DNA from: Nitrospirillum viridazoti
Lineage (GTDB): Bacteria; Pseudomonadota; Alphaproteobacteria; Azospirillales; Azospirillaceae
Strand: one strand, 5' to 3'
Assembly: GCF_007827975.1 (NCBI RefSeq)
Contig: NZ_VITT01000008.1
DNA length: 64,000 nucleotides
The position numbers and the translations under genes were made by a program. Below the pieces are notes generated by a model that saw only the letters and a list, made by a program, of their open reading frames with translations, searched no databases and was not told the DNA's origin. Positions 44,918 to 53,201 of the stretch are shown here, in pieces. Positions within the stretch are counted from its first letter, which is position 1, and each line of letters begins with the position of its first letter.

Positions 44918-45511
44918 TCAGACGGTCTTCTTGGCCTCCCCCGTAACCGGCGTCCAGGATGGCGGGTCACTAGCGGGGAAGGAGTCCTCGCTGGCGTCCT
45001 CCACCGCGTCGCGATCCGGCACATAGGGCGCCGGGGTGTTGGCCTTGTCGATCAACGCCTTCTGGCCGTCGGCCATGGCCTGGGGCACCACCGGGCCCGG
45101 TGTCGTGACCACGGTCTGATGGCCGCGGATGCTCGGATCCTCCTTACGGACGGGCGCCATGGTGGGGCCGCTCAACACCTGGCGCATCTGGTGGGTCTGC
45201 GGCCGGGGCAGGGGGCGCGGCCGCTCTTCCGGATCGCTGATCTCATAGGGCAGGTTGTGGCGCTCGGCATAGTCCACCGCCTCTTGCAGCTTGTCGAAGG
45301 CGAGGTACACGTCCTGCTGCGGATCGCCGCCACCCTTCCAGCCCATCAGCGGATCGGTTTCATGGGTGGGCTTGGCCTCATAGGTCAGGATCCAGGAGGT
45401 TTTGCGGCCCGGCGCGTTCTGCATCGCGGCGGGCGAGGGCCGGCGGATGTAGACGCGGAGCGGGACGGGAATGCCCAGGGGATCGCCCGGGGATCGAAGC
45501 AGCTTGGTCAT
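44918..45511 (-). CDS. NDUFS4-like (complex I accessory) protein
   Basis: A 197-residue protein whose residues 15-95 resemble the ETC complex I subunit/NDUFS4 family: VRVYIRRPSPAAMQNAPGRK, WILTYEAKP, DPLMGWKGGGDPQQDVYLAF and AVDYAERHNLPYEI. The rest is a Pro-rich tail ending EDASEDSFPASDPPSW, a C-terminal motif often seen in alphaproteobacterial stress-related proteins. True NDUFS4 (about 100 residues in bacteria) is usually encoded alone. The long tail suggests a paralogue with another, perhaps stress-linked, role. Confidence 0.7.
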   Translation of the reverse strand: MTKLLRSPGDPLGIPVPLRVYIRRPSPAAMQNAPGRKTSWILTYEAKPTHETDPLMGWKGGGDPQQDVYLAFDKLQEAVDYAERHNLPYEISDPEERPRPLPRPQTHQMRQVLSGPTMAPVRKEDPSIRGHQTVVTTPGPVVPQAMADGQKALIDKANTPAPYVPDRDAVEDASEDSFPASDPPSWTPVTGEAKKTV

Positions 45512-45580
45512 GTGTCACCTCCAGAAGGAAACACCGCTTCAAGCGTCATTGCCCGGCTTCGTTCCCCGCCTCCCCGAAAC

Positions 45581-45605
45581 GGAACCGGCCGCCCTTGCGT
45601 CTGTT
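45581..45605 (+). promoter_or_regulatory. EcfG-like promoter candidate
   Basis: GGAAC at 45581-45585, 17 bp, then GTT at 45603-45605. It resembles the GGAAC-N16/17-GTT general-stress promoter of alphaproteobacteria and lies about 30 bp before the TAT-signal SDR gene. Confidence 0.4.
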
Positions 45606-45636
45606 GACGCCGCATACCCCTTGCGGAGACAGGATC

Positions 45637-46632
45637 ATGAGCGAAGAAGGCAACGGCACCTCGCGCCGCACCGTCATCGGCGGCTTGGCGGCGGGCACGG
45701 CGATGGCGGGTTTCACGGCGGTTCCCGCCCAGGCGGCGCCCACGGCCGCCGGCGGCAAGCGCACGCCGCCCGAGTACCCCAGCCCGCCTTTCCCCAAGCA
45801 GGAACAGCAAGAGCCGCCGGGCTTGGCCAGCCGCATGAACCCCCGGCCGGACCATGGCGAGGAAAGCTACAAAGGGTCCGGTCGCCTGGCGGGACGCAAG
45901 GCACTGATCACCGGGGGCGACAGCGGCATCGGCCGCGCCGCCGCCATAGCCTTCGCCCGCGAGGGGGCGGACGTGGCCTTCGGCTACCTGCCGGTGGAGG
46001 AGCCGGACGCGAAGGAGGTGGTGACGCTGATCCAGGACGCGGGGCGCAAGGCAGTGCCCCTGCCGGGCGACATCCGGAACGAGGCCTTCTGCCAGAAGCT
46101 GGTGGCCGACGCGGCGCGCGAACTGGGGGGACTGGACATCCTGGTCAACAACGCCGCCCGGCAGCATTCGGTGGACAGCCTCACCGACATCAGCAGCGAG
46201 CAGTTCGACGACACCTTCAAGACCAACGTCTACGCCATGTTCTGGATCACCAAGGCGGCCATGGTGCACCTGGGCAAAGGGGCGGCCATCATCAACACCG
46301 CCTCGGTCAATGCCTACGACCCGTCGCCCAACATCCTGGATTATTCGGCGACCAAGGGTGCCATCATGATTTTCACCAAGGGCCTGGCCAAGCAGCTGGC
46401 CAAGAAGGGCATACGGGTGAATGCCGTGGCGCCCGGCCCGGTGTGGACGCCCCTGCAGCCCAGCGGCGGCCAGCCGCCGGAAAAACTGGTGACCTTCGGG
46501 TCGGATACGCCCTTGGGCCGGCCGGGGCAGCCGGCGGAGCTGGCGGCGCTCTACGTGCTGCTGGCCAGCAACGAGGACACCTTCTCCACCGGCCAGGTCT
46601 TCGGCGCCACGGGCGGTCACGGCGGGCCGTGA
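45637..46632 (+). CDS. SDR family oxidoreductase with TAT signal
   Basis: A 331-residue short-chain dehydrogenase. It starts with a twin-arginine type signal (TSRRTVIGGLAAG, about 8-20, ending AQA), then a linker and an SDR domain from about 85: cofactor loop ITGGDSGIGRAAAIAF, NNAA, catalytic Ser in NTASVNAY and YSATKGA with Tyr and Lys. It belongs with the long GS39/YghA-like SDRs (PPEYPSPPFPKQEQ linker), often stress-induced. GGAGACAGG precedes ATG 45637. It might be exported with its nucleotide cofactor; that is inference from the signal. Confidence 0.87.
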   Translation: MSEEGNGTSRRTVIGGLAAGTAMAGFTAVPAQAAPTAAGGKRTPPEYPSPPFPKQEQQEPPGLASRMNPRPDHGEESYKGSGRLAGRKALITGGDSGIGRAAAIAFAREGADVAFGYLPVEEPDAKEVVTLIQDAGRKAVPLPGDIRNEAFCQKLVADAARELGGLDILVNNAARQHSVDSLTDISSEQFDDTFKTNVYAMFWITKAAMVHLGKGAAIINTASVNAYDPSPNILDYSATKGAIMIFTKGLAKQLAKKGIRVNAVAPGPVWTPLQPSGGQPPEKLVTFGSDTPLGRPGQPAELAALYVLLASNEDTFSTGQVFGATGGHGGP

Positions 46633-46662
46633 GGCCCGCCGCCACGCCGCCCCCGGGGGGGC

Positions 46663-47583
46663 TCAAGCCACTTTAAGCACCACTTTACCCCGCACATGCT
46701 CGTCCTCCAGCACGTGCTCCGCCTCTGCCGCCTCTTCCAGGGCGAAGACCTTGTCGACTTGTACCCGCACCCGCCCGGCGTCGATGAGGCGCCCGATTTC
46801 CGCTAGCTGGCGGCCATCGGGGTGCGCGGTGTAGCGCGTGCCCTCGGCGCCATGCTCCCTGGCCTTGTCGGCCGACGGTTCGGTCAGGGTGGAAACCAGG
46901 ATGCCGCCCTGTTTCAGCACCGACCAGGATCGGTCTTGGGTCTCACCCGCCACCAGGTCATAGACCAGGTCGACCTCCGGCACTTCATCCTCGAAGCGCT
47001 GGTTCTTGTAGTCGATGGCCTTGTCCACGCCCAGGGACCGTACCCACTCCAGATCTCCCTCGGAACAGGTGGCGTAGACGGTGGCGCCGTAGGCCTTGGC
47101 GAACTGCACGGCGAAGTGACCCACGCCGCCGGCAGCACCGTGAACCAGCACCCGCTGCCCGCCCTTCAGGCGGCCATGGTCGAACAGGCCCTGCCAGGCC
47201 GTCAGGGCCGCCAGCGGGACGGCCGCGGCCTGGATGGGGTCCAGCCGTTCCGGCTTGGGCGCGCAATGGGCGACGTTCGCCACCACGTACTCGGCATAGC
47301 CGCCCCGGTCGGTGGGCAGCATGGCGAAAACTGCGCCCCCTTCCGTGTAGCCGGTTACCGCGCGGCCGCATTTCTCGACCGTGCCGCACATGTCGCGGCC
47401 CAGGGTCAGCGGCAGCTGGTCGGCCGGGAGGTATTTGCCATTGCGGATCTTGTAGTCGACAGGGTTCACACTGGCCGCTTGCACCCGCACCAGCACCTCA
47501 TAATCACCGGGCTCGGGCTTGGGCACATCTTCCAGCGTCAGAACCTCGGTTCCGCCAAAGCTGTGGATACGCACCGCCTGCAT
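46663..47583 (-). CDS. MDR-family NADPH:quinone oxidoreductase-like protein
   Basis: A 306-residue zinc-free medium-chain dehydrogenase. N-terminal GroES-like domain with VQAASVNPVDYKIRNGKY, and the cofactor domain with VLVHGAAGGVGHFAVQFAK (about 145-163). It would reduce quinones or enones using NADPH. ATG 47583 has AGGAGG well placed; the longer frame from 47652 runs into the upstream intergenic region. Convergent with the SDR gene and divergent from paoA. Confidence 0.88.
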   Translation of the reverse strand: MQAVRIHSFGGTEVLTLEDVPKPEPGDYEVLVRVQAASVNPVDYKIRNGKYLPADQLPLTLGRDMCGTVEKCGRAVTGYTEGGAVFAMLPTDRGGYAEYVVANVAHCAPKPERLDPIQAAAVPLAALTAWQGLFDHGRLKGGQRVLVHGAAGGVGHFAVQFAKAYGATVYATCSEGDLEWVRSLGVDKAIDYKNQRFEDEVPEVDLVYDLVAGETQDRSWSVLKQGGILVSTLTEPSADKAREHGAEGTRYTAHPDGRQLAEIGRLIDAGRVRVQVDKVFALEEAAEAEHVLEDEHVRGKVVLKVA

Positions 47584-47676
47584 CGGAGCCTCCTCTCTCG
47601 CGTGGGAATGATGGAGGCAGCAAAACCCGCCATCACGGTCATGGTTCCGCATTTGCGATGGGAATGAGGGGCGATG

Positions 47677-47701
47677 GGAACCAAGCAGGCCCTGCCGGGT
47701 T
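47677..47701 (+). promoter_or_regulatory. EcfG-like promoter candidate before paoA
   Basis: GGAAC at 47677-47681, 17 bp, GTT at 47699-47701, 52 bp before the paoA ATG. Same geometry as the candidate before the SDR gene. Confidence 0.35.
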
Positions 47702-47752
47702 CAGGAGCGGTACCTTGGCGTTGCCACGTTGGCGGTTGGCAGAGGGGACGAC

Positions 47753-48457
47753 ATGCGAAATCATGGGAACGCCGACGTCAGTCGGCGTGGATTGTTGCTG
47801 GGGGCGGCGGCGTCCGCGGCCTTGACGGCGACGCCGCGGCACGGCCAGGCTATGCCCGCCGACGCCGATGAGCCGCCGGCCCCCCATCCCGGTCCGGTGC
47901 CCCTCATGAACCCTGTGATGACCCGCGTGTCTCTTACCGTGAACGGCGCGGCGCAGACGCTGGAGGTGGACACCCGCACCACCTTGCTGGACGCGCTGCG
48001 CGAGCATCTGCACCTGACCGGCACCAAGAAGGGCTGCGACCATGGCCAGTGCGGCGCCTGCACCGTCATCGTCGACGGCCGGCGCATCAATTCCTGCCTG
48101 ACCCTGGCCGTCATGCATGAGGGCGGCAGCGTCACGACGGTGGAGGGGCTGGGCACGCCGGCCAAGCTGCACCCCATGCAGGCCGCCTTCGTGAAGCATG
48201 ACGGGTACCAATGCGGTTACTGCACGCCGGGCCAAATCTGCTCCGCCGTCGCCGTGCTGGATGAGATCAAGGCCGGCATCCCCAGCCATGTCACCGCCAG
48301 CCTGACGGACGCGCCCCAGGCCACCAACGTCGAGATGCGGGAACGCATGAGCGGCAACATCTGCCGTTGCGGCGCCTATTCCAACATCCTGGACGCCATG
48401 ACCGAGGTGGCCGGCCAGAGGACGGCGGGCCAACAAAATGGGAGGGATCCGGCATGA
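47753..48457 (+). CDS. paoA: aldehyde oxidoreductase [2Fe-2S] subunit (PaoA-like)
   Basis: A 234-residue electron-transfer subunit of a molybdenum hydroxylase. A TAT signal (VSRRGLLLGAAASAAL, about 9-24) precedes two [2Fe-2S] domains: plant-type GCDHGQCGACTV with NSC, and C-terminal QCGYCTPGQI with GNICRCGAY. PaoABC of Escherichia coli (YagTSR) is a periplasmic aldehyde-detoxifying enzyme exported by the TAT signal on this subunit. Gene order A-B-C is the same here. GAGGGGACG precedes the ATG. Stop overlaps paoB (ATGA). Confidence 0.9.
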   Translation: MRNHGNADVSRRGLLLGAAASAALTATPRHGQAMPADADEPPAPHPGPVPLMNPVMTRVSLTVNGAAQTLEVDTRTTLLDALREHLHLTGTKKGCDHGQCGACTVIVDGRRINSCLTLAVMHEGGSVTTVEGLGTPAKLHPMQAAFVKHDGYQCGYCTPGQICSAVAVLDEIKAGIPSHVTASLTDAPQATNVEMRERMSGNICRCGAYSNILDAMTEVAGQRTAGQQNGRDPA

Positions 48458-49404
48458 AGCCCTTCACGTATGAACGCGCCACGTCCCCGGCCGACGCCGC
48501 GGCCAAGGCGGCCAGCATACCCGGCGCCCGCTTCATCGCCGGCGGTACCAATCTCCTGGATTTGATGAAGTTGCAGATTGAGACGCCGGCCCATCTGATC
48601 GACGTGAACGGCCTGGGCCTGGACAAGATCGAGGAGACGCCGGACGGTGGCCTGCGCGTCGGGGCCCTGGTGCGCAACACCGACCTGGCGGCTGACATGC
48701 GGGTGCGCCGGCATTATGGTGTGCTGAGCCGGGCCCTGGTGGCTGGCGCCTCGGGCCAGTTGCGCAACGTCGCCACCACCGCCGGCAACCTGCTGCAACG
48801 GACCCGCTGCCCCTATTTCTACGACCCCAATCAGCCCTGCAACAAGCGCCAGCCCGGCAGCGGCTGTTCCGCCATCGGCGGTGTCAGCCGCCAACTGGGC
48901 GTCGTCGGCACCAGCGAGGCCTGCATCGCCACCCACCCCAGCGACATGGCCGTGGCCATGCGGGTGCTGGACGCGACGGTGGAAACGGTGCGGCCCGGCG
49001 GCGCTACCCGCGCCATTCCCATCGCCGAGTTGCACCGCCTGCCCGGCGACACGCCGCATGTGGAAACGACGCTGGAGCGGGGGGAACTGATCACGGCCGT
49101 GACCCTGCCCAAGCCGGTGGGCGGCGCGCAGCTGTATCACAAGGTGCGCGACCGCGCCTCCTATGCCTTCGCCCTGGTTTCCGTCGCCGCCATCGTGCAG
49201 CCCGACGGCACCGGCCGGGTGGCGCTGGGCGGCGTGGCGCCCAAGCCCTGGCGGGTGGAGGCGGCGGAGGCGCACATGAAGCAGGGCGCCAAGGCGGTCA
49301 CCGCCGGCCTGCTGGCCGATGCCCGGCCGCAGGACGACAACAGGTTCAAGGTTCGGTTGGCCGAGCGCACGCTGGCCGCCGTGTTGGCTGAGGCGAGGGG
49401 GTGA
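48454..49404 (+). CDS. paoB: aldehyde oxidoreductase FAD subunit (PaoB-like)
   Basis: A 316-residue FAD-binding subunit of the xanthine dehydrogenase family. FAD loops FIAGGTNLLDLMK (about 27-39) and TTAGNLLQRTRC are present. Cysteines in RCPYFYDPNQPCNKR and GSGCSAIGG match the extra [4Fe-4S] site described for PaoB-type subunits. C-terminal CO dehydrogenase flavoprotein-like domain follows. GGGAGGG lies before ATG 48454. Confidence 0.9.
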   Translation: MKPFTYERATSPADAAAKAASIPGARFIAGGTNLLDLMKLQIETPAHLIDVNGLGLDKIEETPDGGLRVGALVRNTDLAADMRVRRHYGVLSRALVAGASGQLRNVATTAGNLLQRTRCPYFYDPNQPCNKRQPGSGCSAIGGVSRQLGVVGTSEACIATHPSDMAVAMRVLDATVETVRPGGATRAIPIAELHRLPGDTPHVETTLERGELITAVTLPKPVGGAQLYHKVRDRASYAFALVSVAAIVQPDGTGRVALGGVAPKPWRVEAAEAHMKQGAKAVTAGLLADARPQDDNRFKVRLAERTLAAVLAEARG

Positions 49405-49408
49405 AGCC

Positions 49409-51604
49409 ATGAAGTTCGACACACCCGCCGCCACCAACCCCATCGACCAGTTGAAGGTGGTGGGCAAGGCCACCGACCGCATCGACGGGCCGCTGAAGAC
49501 CACCGGCACGGCGCCTTATGCCTATGAGCGGCACGACGTGGTGGCCAACCAGGCCTACGGTTTCATTGTCGGATCCGCCATCGCCAAGGGCCGCATCAGC
49601 CGCATTGACGTCGCCGCCGCCAAGGCCGCCCCCGGCGTCATCGCCGCCGTGACGGCGGAGAACGCGGGCACGCTGGGCAAGGGCAAGTGGAACACCGCCG
49701 CCCTGCTGGGCGGGCCGGAAATCCAGCACTACCATCAGGCCGTGGCCCTGGTGGTGGCCGAGACGTTTGAGCAGGCGCGCGACGCCGCCAGCCTGATCAG
49801 GGTGGACTATCAGGCGGAGGCCGGGGCCTATGACCTGGCGGCCGCCCGGAGCGGCGCGACGGTGGCCAAGGGTGAACCGGACAGCACGGTGGGCGATTTC
49901 ACCGGCGCCTACGCCGCGGCGCCGGTGCAACTGGACGCCACCTACACCACGCCCGACCAGGGCCACGCGATGATGGAGCCGCATGCCACCATCGCCGCCT
50001 GGAATGGTGACAAGCTGACCCTGTGGACCGCCAACCAGATGATCAACTGGGGTGTCAAGGACGTCTCGCAAACCCTTAACATGCCAGTAGAAAATATCCG
50101 GCTGATCTCGCCTTATATCGGCGGTGGTTTCGGCGGCAAGCTGTTCGTGCGCAGCGATGCGCTGATGGCGGCCCTGGGCGCGAAGGTGGCGGGGCGGCCG
50201 GTGAAGGTGGCGCTGACCCGGCCGTTGATGTTCAACAACACCACCCATCGTCCGGCCACCATCCAGCGCATCCGCATCGGCGCCACGCGTGAGGGCAAGA
50301 TCACCGCCATCGGGCATGAAAGCTGGTCAGGCGATCTGCCCGGCGGCAAGCCGGAGACGGCGGTGCAGCAGACCCGCCTGCTGTATGCCGGGGCCAACCG
50401 CCTGACCGCCATGCGCCTGGCCGTGCTGGACTTGCCGGAAGGCAATGCCATGCGTGCCCCCGGCGAGGCGCCGGGCCTGATGGCGCTGGAGATCGCCATG
50501 GATGAGATGGCGGAAAAGCTGGGCATGGATCCCATCCAGTTCCGCATCCTGAACGACACGCAAGAGGATCCGGAAAAGCCCGGCCGCCCCTACTCGCAAC
50601 GCCAGCTGGCGGAATGCCTGCGGCAGGGGGCGGAGCGCTTCGGCTGGGCCAAGCGCAACCCCAAGCCCGCCAGCGTCCGCGAGGGGCGCTGGCTGGTGGG
50701 CATGGGCGTGGCGGCGGGCTTCCGCAACAACCTGGTGACCAAATCCGCCGCCCGCGTGCGGCTGGATGGCCAGGGCATGGTGACGGTGGAAACGGATATG
50801 ACCGACATCGGCACCGGCACCTACACCATCATTGCCCAGACGGCGGCGGAAACCATGGGCGTGCCGCTGGACAAGGTGGCGGTGCGCCTGGGTGACAGCA
50901 GCTTCCCCGTTTCCTGCGGCTCCGGCGGGCAGTGGGGGGCCAACAATTCGACGGCGGGCGTTTATGCCGCCTGCATGAAGCTGCGCCAGGCCGTGGCGCG
51001 CAAGCTGGGCTTCAACGCCGCCGAACCGCAATTCGCCGATGGCCATGTCTCATCCGGCGGGCACACCGTGCCGCTGGCCCAGGCGGCCAAGGATGGGGAA
51101 CTGGTGGCGGAAGACCTGATCGAATACGGCGACCTGGACAAGAAGTACCAGCAATCCACCTTCGCCGGCCATTTCGTGGAGGTGGCGGTGGACAGCGCCA
51201 CGGGTGAGATCCGGCTGCGCCGCATGCTGGCGGTCTGTGCCGCCGGGCGCATCCTGAACCCCAAGTCGGCCCGCAGCCAGGTCATCGGCGCGATGACCAT
51301 GGGGGCGGGGGCGGCCCTGATGGAGGAACTGGCGGTGGACAAGCGCCGGGGCTTCTTCGTCAACCATGACCTGGCGGGATACGAGGTGCCGGTGCATGCC
51401 GACATCCCGCACCAGGAGGTGGTCTTCCTGGATGAGGTCGACCCCATCTCCTCCCCCATGAAGGCCAAGGGCGTGGGCGAGTTGGGCATCTGCGGCGTGG
51501 GGGCGGCGGTGGCCAACGCCGTCTACAACGCCACCGGCGTGCGGGTGCGCGACTATCCCATCACCCTGGACAAGGTTCTGGACCATCTGCCGGAGGTGAC
51601 CTGA
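49409..51604 (+). CDS. paoC: aldehyde oxidoreductase molybdenum subunit (PaoC-like)
   Basis: A 731-residue catalytic subunit holding the molybdenum cofactor. It has the small N-terminal domain (DRIDGPLKTTGTAPYAYE), Moco-binding IGGGFGGKLFVRSD (about 234-247), MRAPGEAPGLMALE, and the C-terminal KAKGVGELGICGVG with the catalytic Glu. It should oxidise aldehydes to acids in the periplasm. ATG 49409 is 4 bp after the paoB stop. A Moco chaperone (PaoD) is not in the window directly downstream. Confidence 0.9.
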   Translation: MKFDTPAATNPIDQLKVVGKATDRIDGPLKTTGTAPYAYERHDVVANQAYGFIVGSAIAKGRISRIDVAAAKAAPGVIAAVTAENAGTLGKGKWNTAALLGGPEIQHYHQAVALVVAETFEQARDAASLIRVDYQAEAGAYDLAAARSGATVAKGEPDSTVGDFTGAYAAAPVQLDATYTTPDQGHAMMEPHATIAAWNGDKLTLWTANQMINWGVKDVSQTLNMPVENIRLISPYIGGGFGGKLFVRSDALMAALGAKVAGRPVKVALTRPLMFNNTTHRPATIQRIRIGATREGKITAIGHESWSGDLPGGKPETAVQQTRLLYAGANRLTAMRLAVLDLPEGNAMRAPGEAPGLMALEIAMDEMAEKLGMDPIQFRILNDTQEDPEKPGRPYSQRQLAECLRQGAERFGWAKRNPKPASVREGRWLVGMGVAAGFRNNLVTKSAARVRLDGQGMVTVETDMTDIGTGTYTIIAQTAAETMGVPLDKVAVRLGDSSFPVSCGSGGQWGANNSTAGVYAACMKLRQAVARKLGFNAAEPQFADGHVSSGGHTVPLAQAAKDGELVAEDLIEYGDLDKKYQQSTFAGHFVEVAVDSATGEIRLRRMLAVCAAGRILNPKSARSQVIGAMTMGAGAALMEELAVDKRRGFFVNHDLAGYEVPVHADIPHQEVVFLDEVDPISSPMKAKGVGELGICGVGAAVANAVYNATGVRVRDYPITLDKVLDHLPEVT

Positions 51605-51675
51605 GGAGGGGGCCCCCGCGCCCCTGGCCTGGGTGGCGCTGTGGCTGGGCGACACGGCGCCATAATAGGCCTGAG

Positions 51676-52176
51676 TCAGTGCTTCACCTTGGCGGCGGTC
51701 ACCTCGATCTCCACCAGGGCGCCGGGCAGCACCAGGGCCGCCACCTTCACCGTGCTCCGCGCCGGCTTGTTGGGCTGGGCCGCCGTGCCGAAGTACTGCG
51801 TCCAGGCGGCCTGTAGGCCGGCGAAATCGATGTCGCCGCCCTTGTTGGGATCGCCGGCCAGGAAGACGTGGGCCTGCACCACATCGCCCATGCCATAGCC
51901 CAGGCCTTCCAGCGTGGCCTTCAGCTTGCCCAGCACGCTCAGCACCTGCGCCTGGGTATCGCCATAGGCCTGGACGCTGCCCTTGGGGGCGTTGGGATCG
52001 ATGACCGAGGCCAGCGCGCCGCTGAGGTACACCATCTCCGCCCCGGCGGGCACGGTGACGGCGGCGGCGATGGGGCTGTCCGCGTTGGGGCCCTGGGTGC
52101 GGACGATGCCGGTTTCAGCGAAGGCGGCGGGGGCGGCCAGCAGGGCCAGAGCGGACAGCAGGATGGACAGGCGCAT
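51676..52176 (-). CDS. periplasmic RidA-family protein
   Basis: A 166-residue protein with a clear signal peptide (MRLSILLSALALLAAPAAFA) and a RidA/YjgF fold: VYLSGALASV, QVLSVLGKLKATLEGLG, VVQAHVFL and a C-terminal VEIEVTAAKV. Cytosolic RidA deaminates reactive enamines/imines. The conserved Arg of active RidA is replaced or absent (STVKVAALV region), so activity is uncertain. An exported form near the PaoABC aldehyde oxidase suggests a periplasmic detoxification link. Confidence 0.83.
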   Translation of the reverse strand: MRLSILLSALALLAAPAAFAETGIVRTQGPNADSPIAAAVTVPAGAEMVYLSGALASVIDPNAPKGSVQAYGDTQAQVLSVLGKLKATLEGLGYGMGDVVQAHVFLAGDPNKGGDIDFAGLQAAWTQYFGTAAQPNKPARSTVKVAALVLPGALVEIEVTAAKVKH

Positions 52177-52219
52177 CTTCTTGGGTCTCCCTCAGAGTGT
52201 TGGCTATGCCGGGCCGGGT

Positions 52220-52245
52220 GGGGCCTTGCGACGTCGCAAGGCCCC
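52220..52245. terminator. perfect 26-bp palindrome
   Basis: GGGGCCTTGCGA (52220-52231) then CG-centred complement to 52245; followed on the plus strand by CTTTGACGTTTT. It lies between the creatininase-family gene and the ridA-like gene, both leftward. It could end the former transcript or be an operator for the latter. Confidence 0.6.
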
Positions 52246-52272
52246 CTTTGACGTTTTAAACGGTGGCTCGCT

Positions 52273-53022
52273 TCAGACGGCGGGCTCGTTGCCGAAGGCC
52301 GCGACCTCGGCCACCAGGCCGGTCACCGCCAGCCGCACCAGCTGGCCGCCTTTCTCCGGCGTGGCCAGCGCGGGATCGGAACCCATGCGGCCGTCCGGGT
52401 GCCGGGCGCGGAAGTCCAGCGCCTCCCGGATGGGACCGGAGCCGGCGATCTTGGGCGTGTACTCGGCGGATTTGATGGCGTCGGGATAGGCCCATTGCGT
52501 CACCGCGATTTCCGACGGGGTGGCGTGGCTGCCGTGGCCGGCGGGAAACAGCTGCTGCGCCAGGGCGTTGACGCCGGGCAGATCCCACCAGTTGCGCAGC
52601 TTGAGGGCGAAGCCGGCACGGCGCTTGGCGAAGCTGGCCTCGGCATACAATTCGGAGAAGGCGGCCTCGATGGTGGCGATGTTGCCGCCATGGCCGTTCA
52701 GGAAATAGATCCGCTCAAAGCCGTGCACGGCCAGGGACCGCACCCAGTCGCCGATCGCCGCCATGAAGGTGGAGGGGCGCAGGCTGATGGTGCCGGGGAA
52801 GCCCAGATGGTGCTGGGCCATGCCGATGTTGAAGGTGGGGCCCACCAGGATGTCGGCGCCGCCCTTGTGGGCCTCATGCGCGATGATCTCGGGGCACAGC
52901 CAGTCCGTGCCCAGCAGGCCGGTGGGGCCGTGCTGCTCGTTGGAGCCGATGGGGATGACGATGGTCTTGGAGCGTTCCAGGTGGCGCTCGGTCTCCGGCC
53001 AGGTGGACAGGTGCAACAGCAT
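52273..53022 (-). CDS. creatininase family protein
   Basis: A 249-residue metal-dependent amidohydrolase of the creatininase fold. Metal-site motifs: IGSNEQHGPTGLLGTD (Glu, His and Asp, residues about 29-43), NIGMAQHHLGFPGT, and FLNGHGGNIATIEAA (about 108-122). Family members include creatininase, MftE and sugar-amide lactam hydrolases, so the substrate is open. ATG 53022 is preceded by GAGGAA and begins right at LLHLSTWPETE. The long upstream extension to 53214 is rejected. Confidence 0.83.
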   Translation of the reverse strand: MLLHLSTWPETERHLERSKTIVIPIGSNEQHGPTGLLGTDWLCPEIIAHEAHKGGADILVGPTFNIGMAQHHLGFPGTISLRPSTFMAAIGDWVRSLAVHGFERIYFLNGHGGNIATIEAAFSELYAEASFAKRRAGFALKLRNWWDLPGVNALAQQLFPAGHGSHATPSEIAVTQWAYPDAIKSAEYTPKIAGSGPIREALDFRARHPDGRMGSDPALATPEKGGQLVRLAVTGLVAEVAAFGNEPAV

Positions 53023-53098
53023 GGGTTCGTTCCTCAAAGCCTTATTGGCCGCCACCATAGGGGGGACCGCCGGTAAAGGCATCCCAAAAGCACCCAAA

Positions 53099-53124
53099 GG
53101 AACCGCGGCACCACCTTGGCGGTT
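53099..53124 (+). promoter_or_regulatory. EcfG-like promoter candidate before the AsmA gene
   Basis: GGAAC at 53099-53103, 18 bp, GTT at 53122-53124, about 80 bp before the AsmA-family ATG. It overlaps TTGGCGGTTGGCAG, a 14-bp string also found at 47729-47742 before paoA. Confidence 0.3.
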
Positions 53125-53201
53125 GGCAGGGGATGGGGGATGAACGCTGGGCTTGCCGGAGGGGGCCTTGCCGGACGGAACCTGCTTTACGGATTTGGGC
53201 C

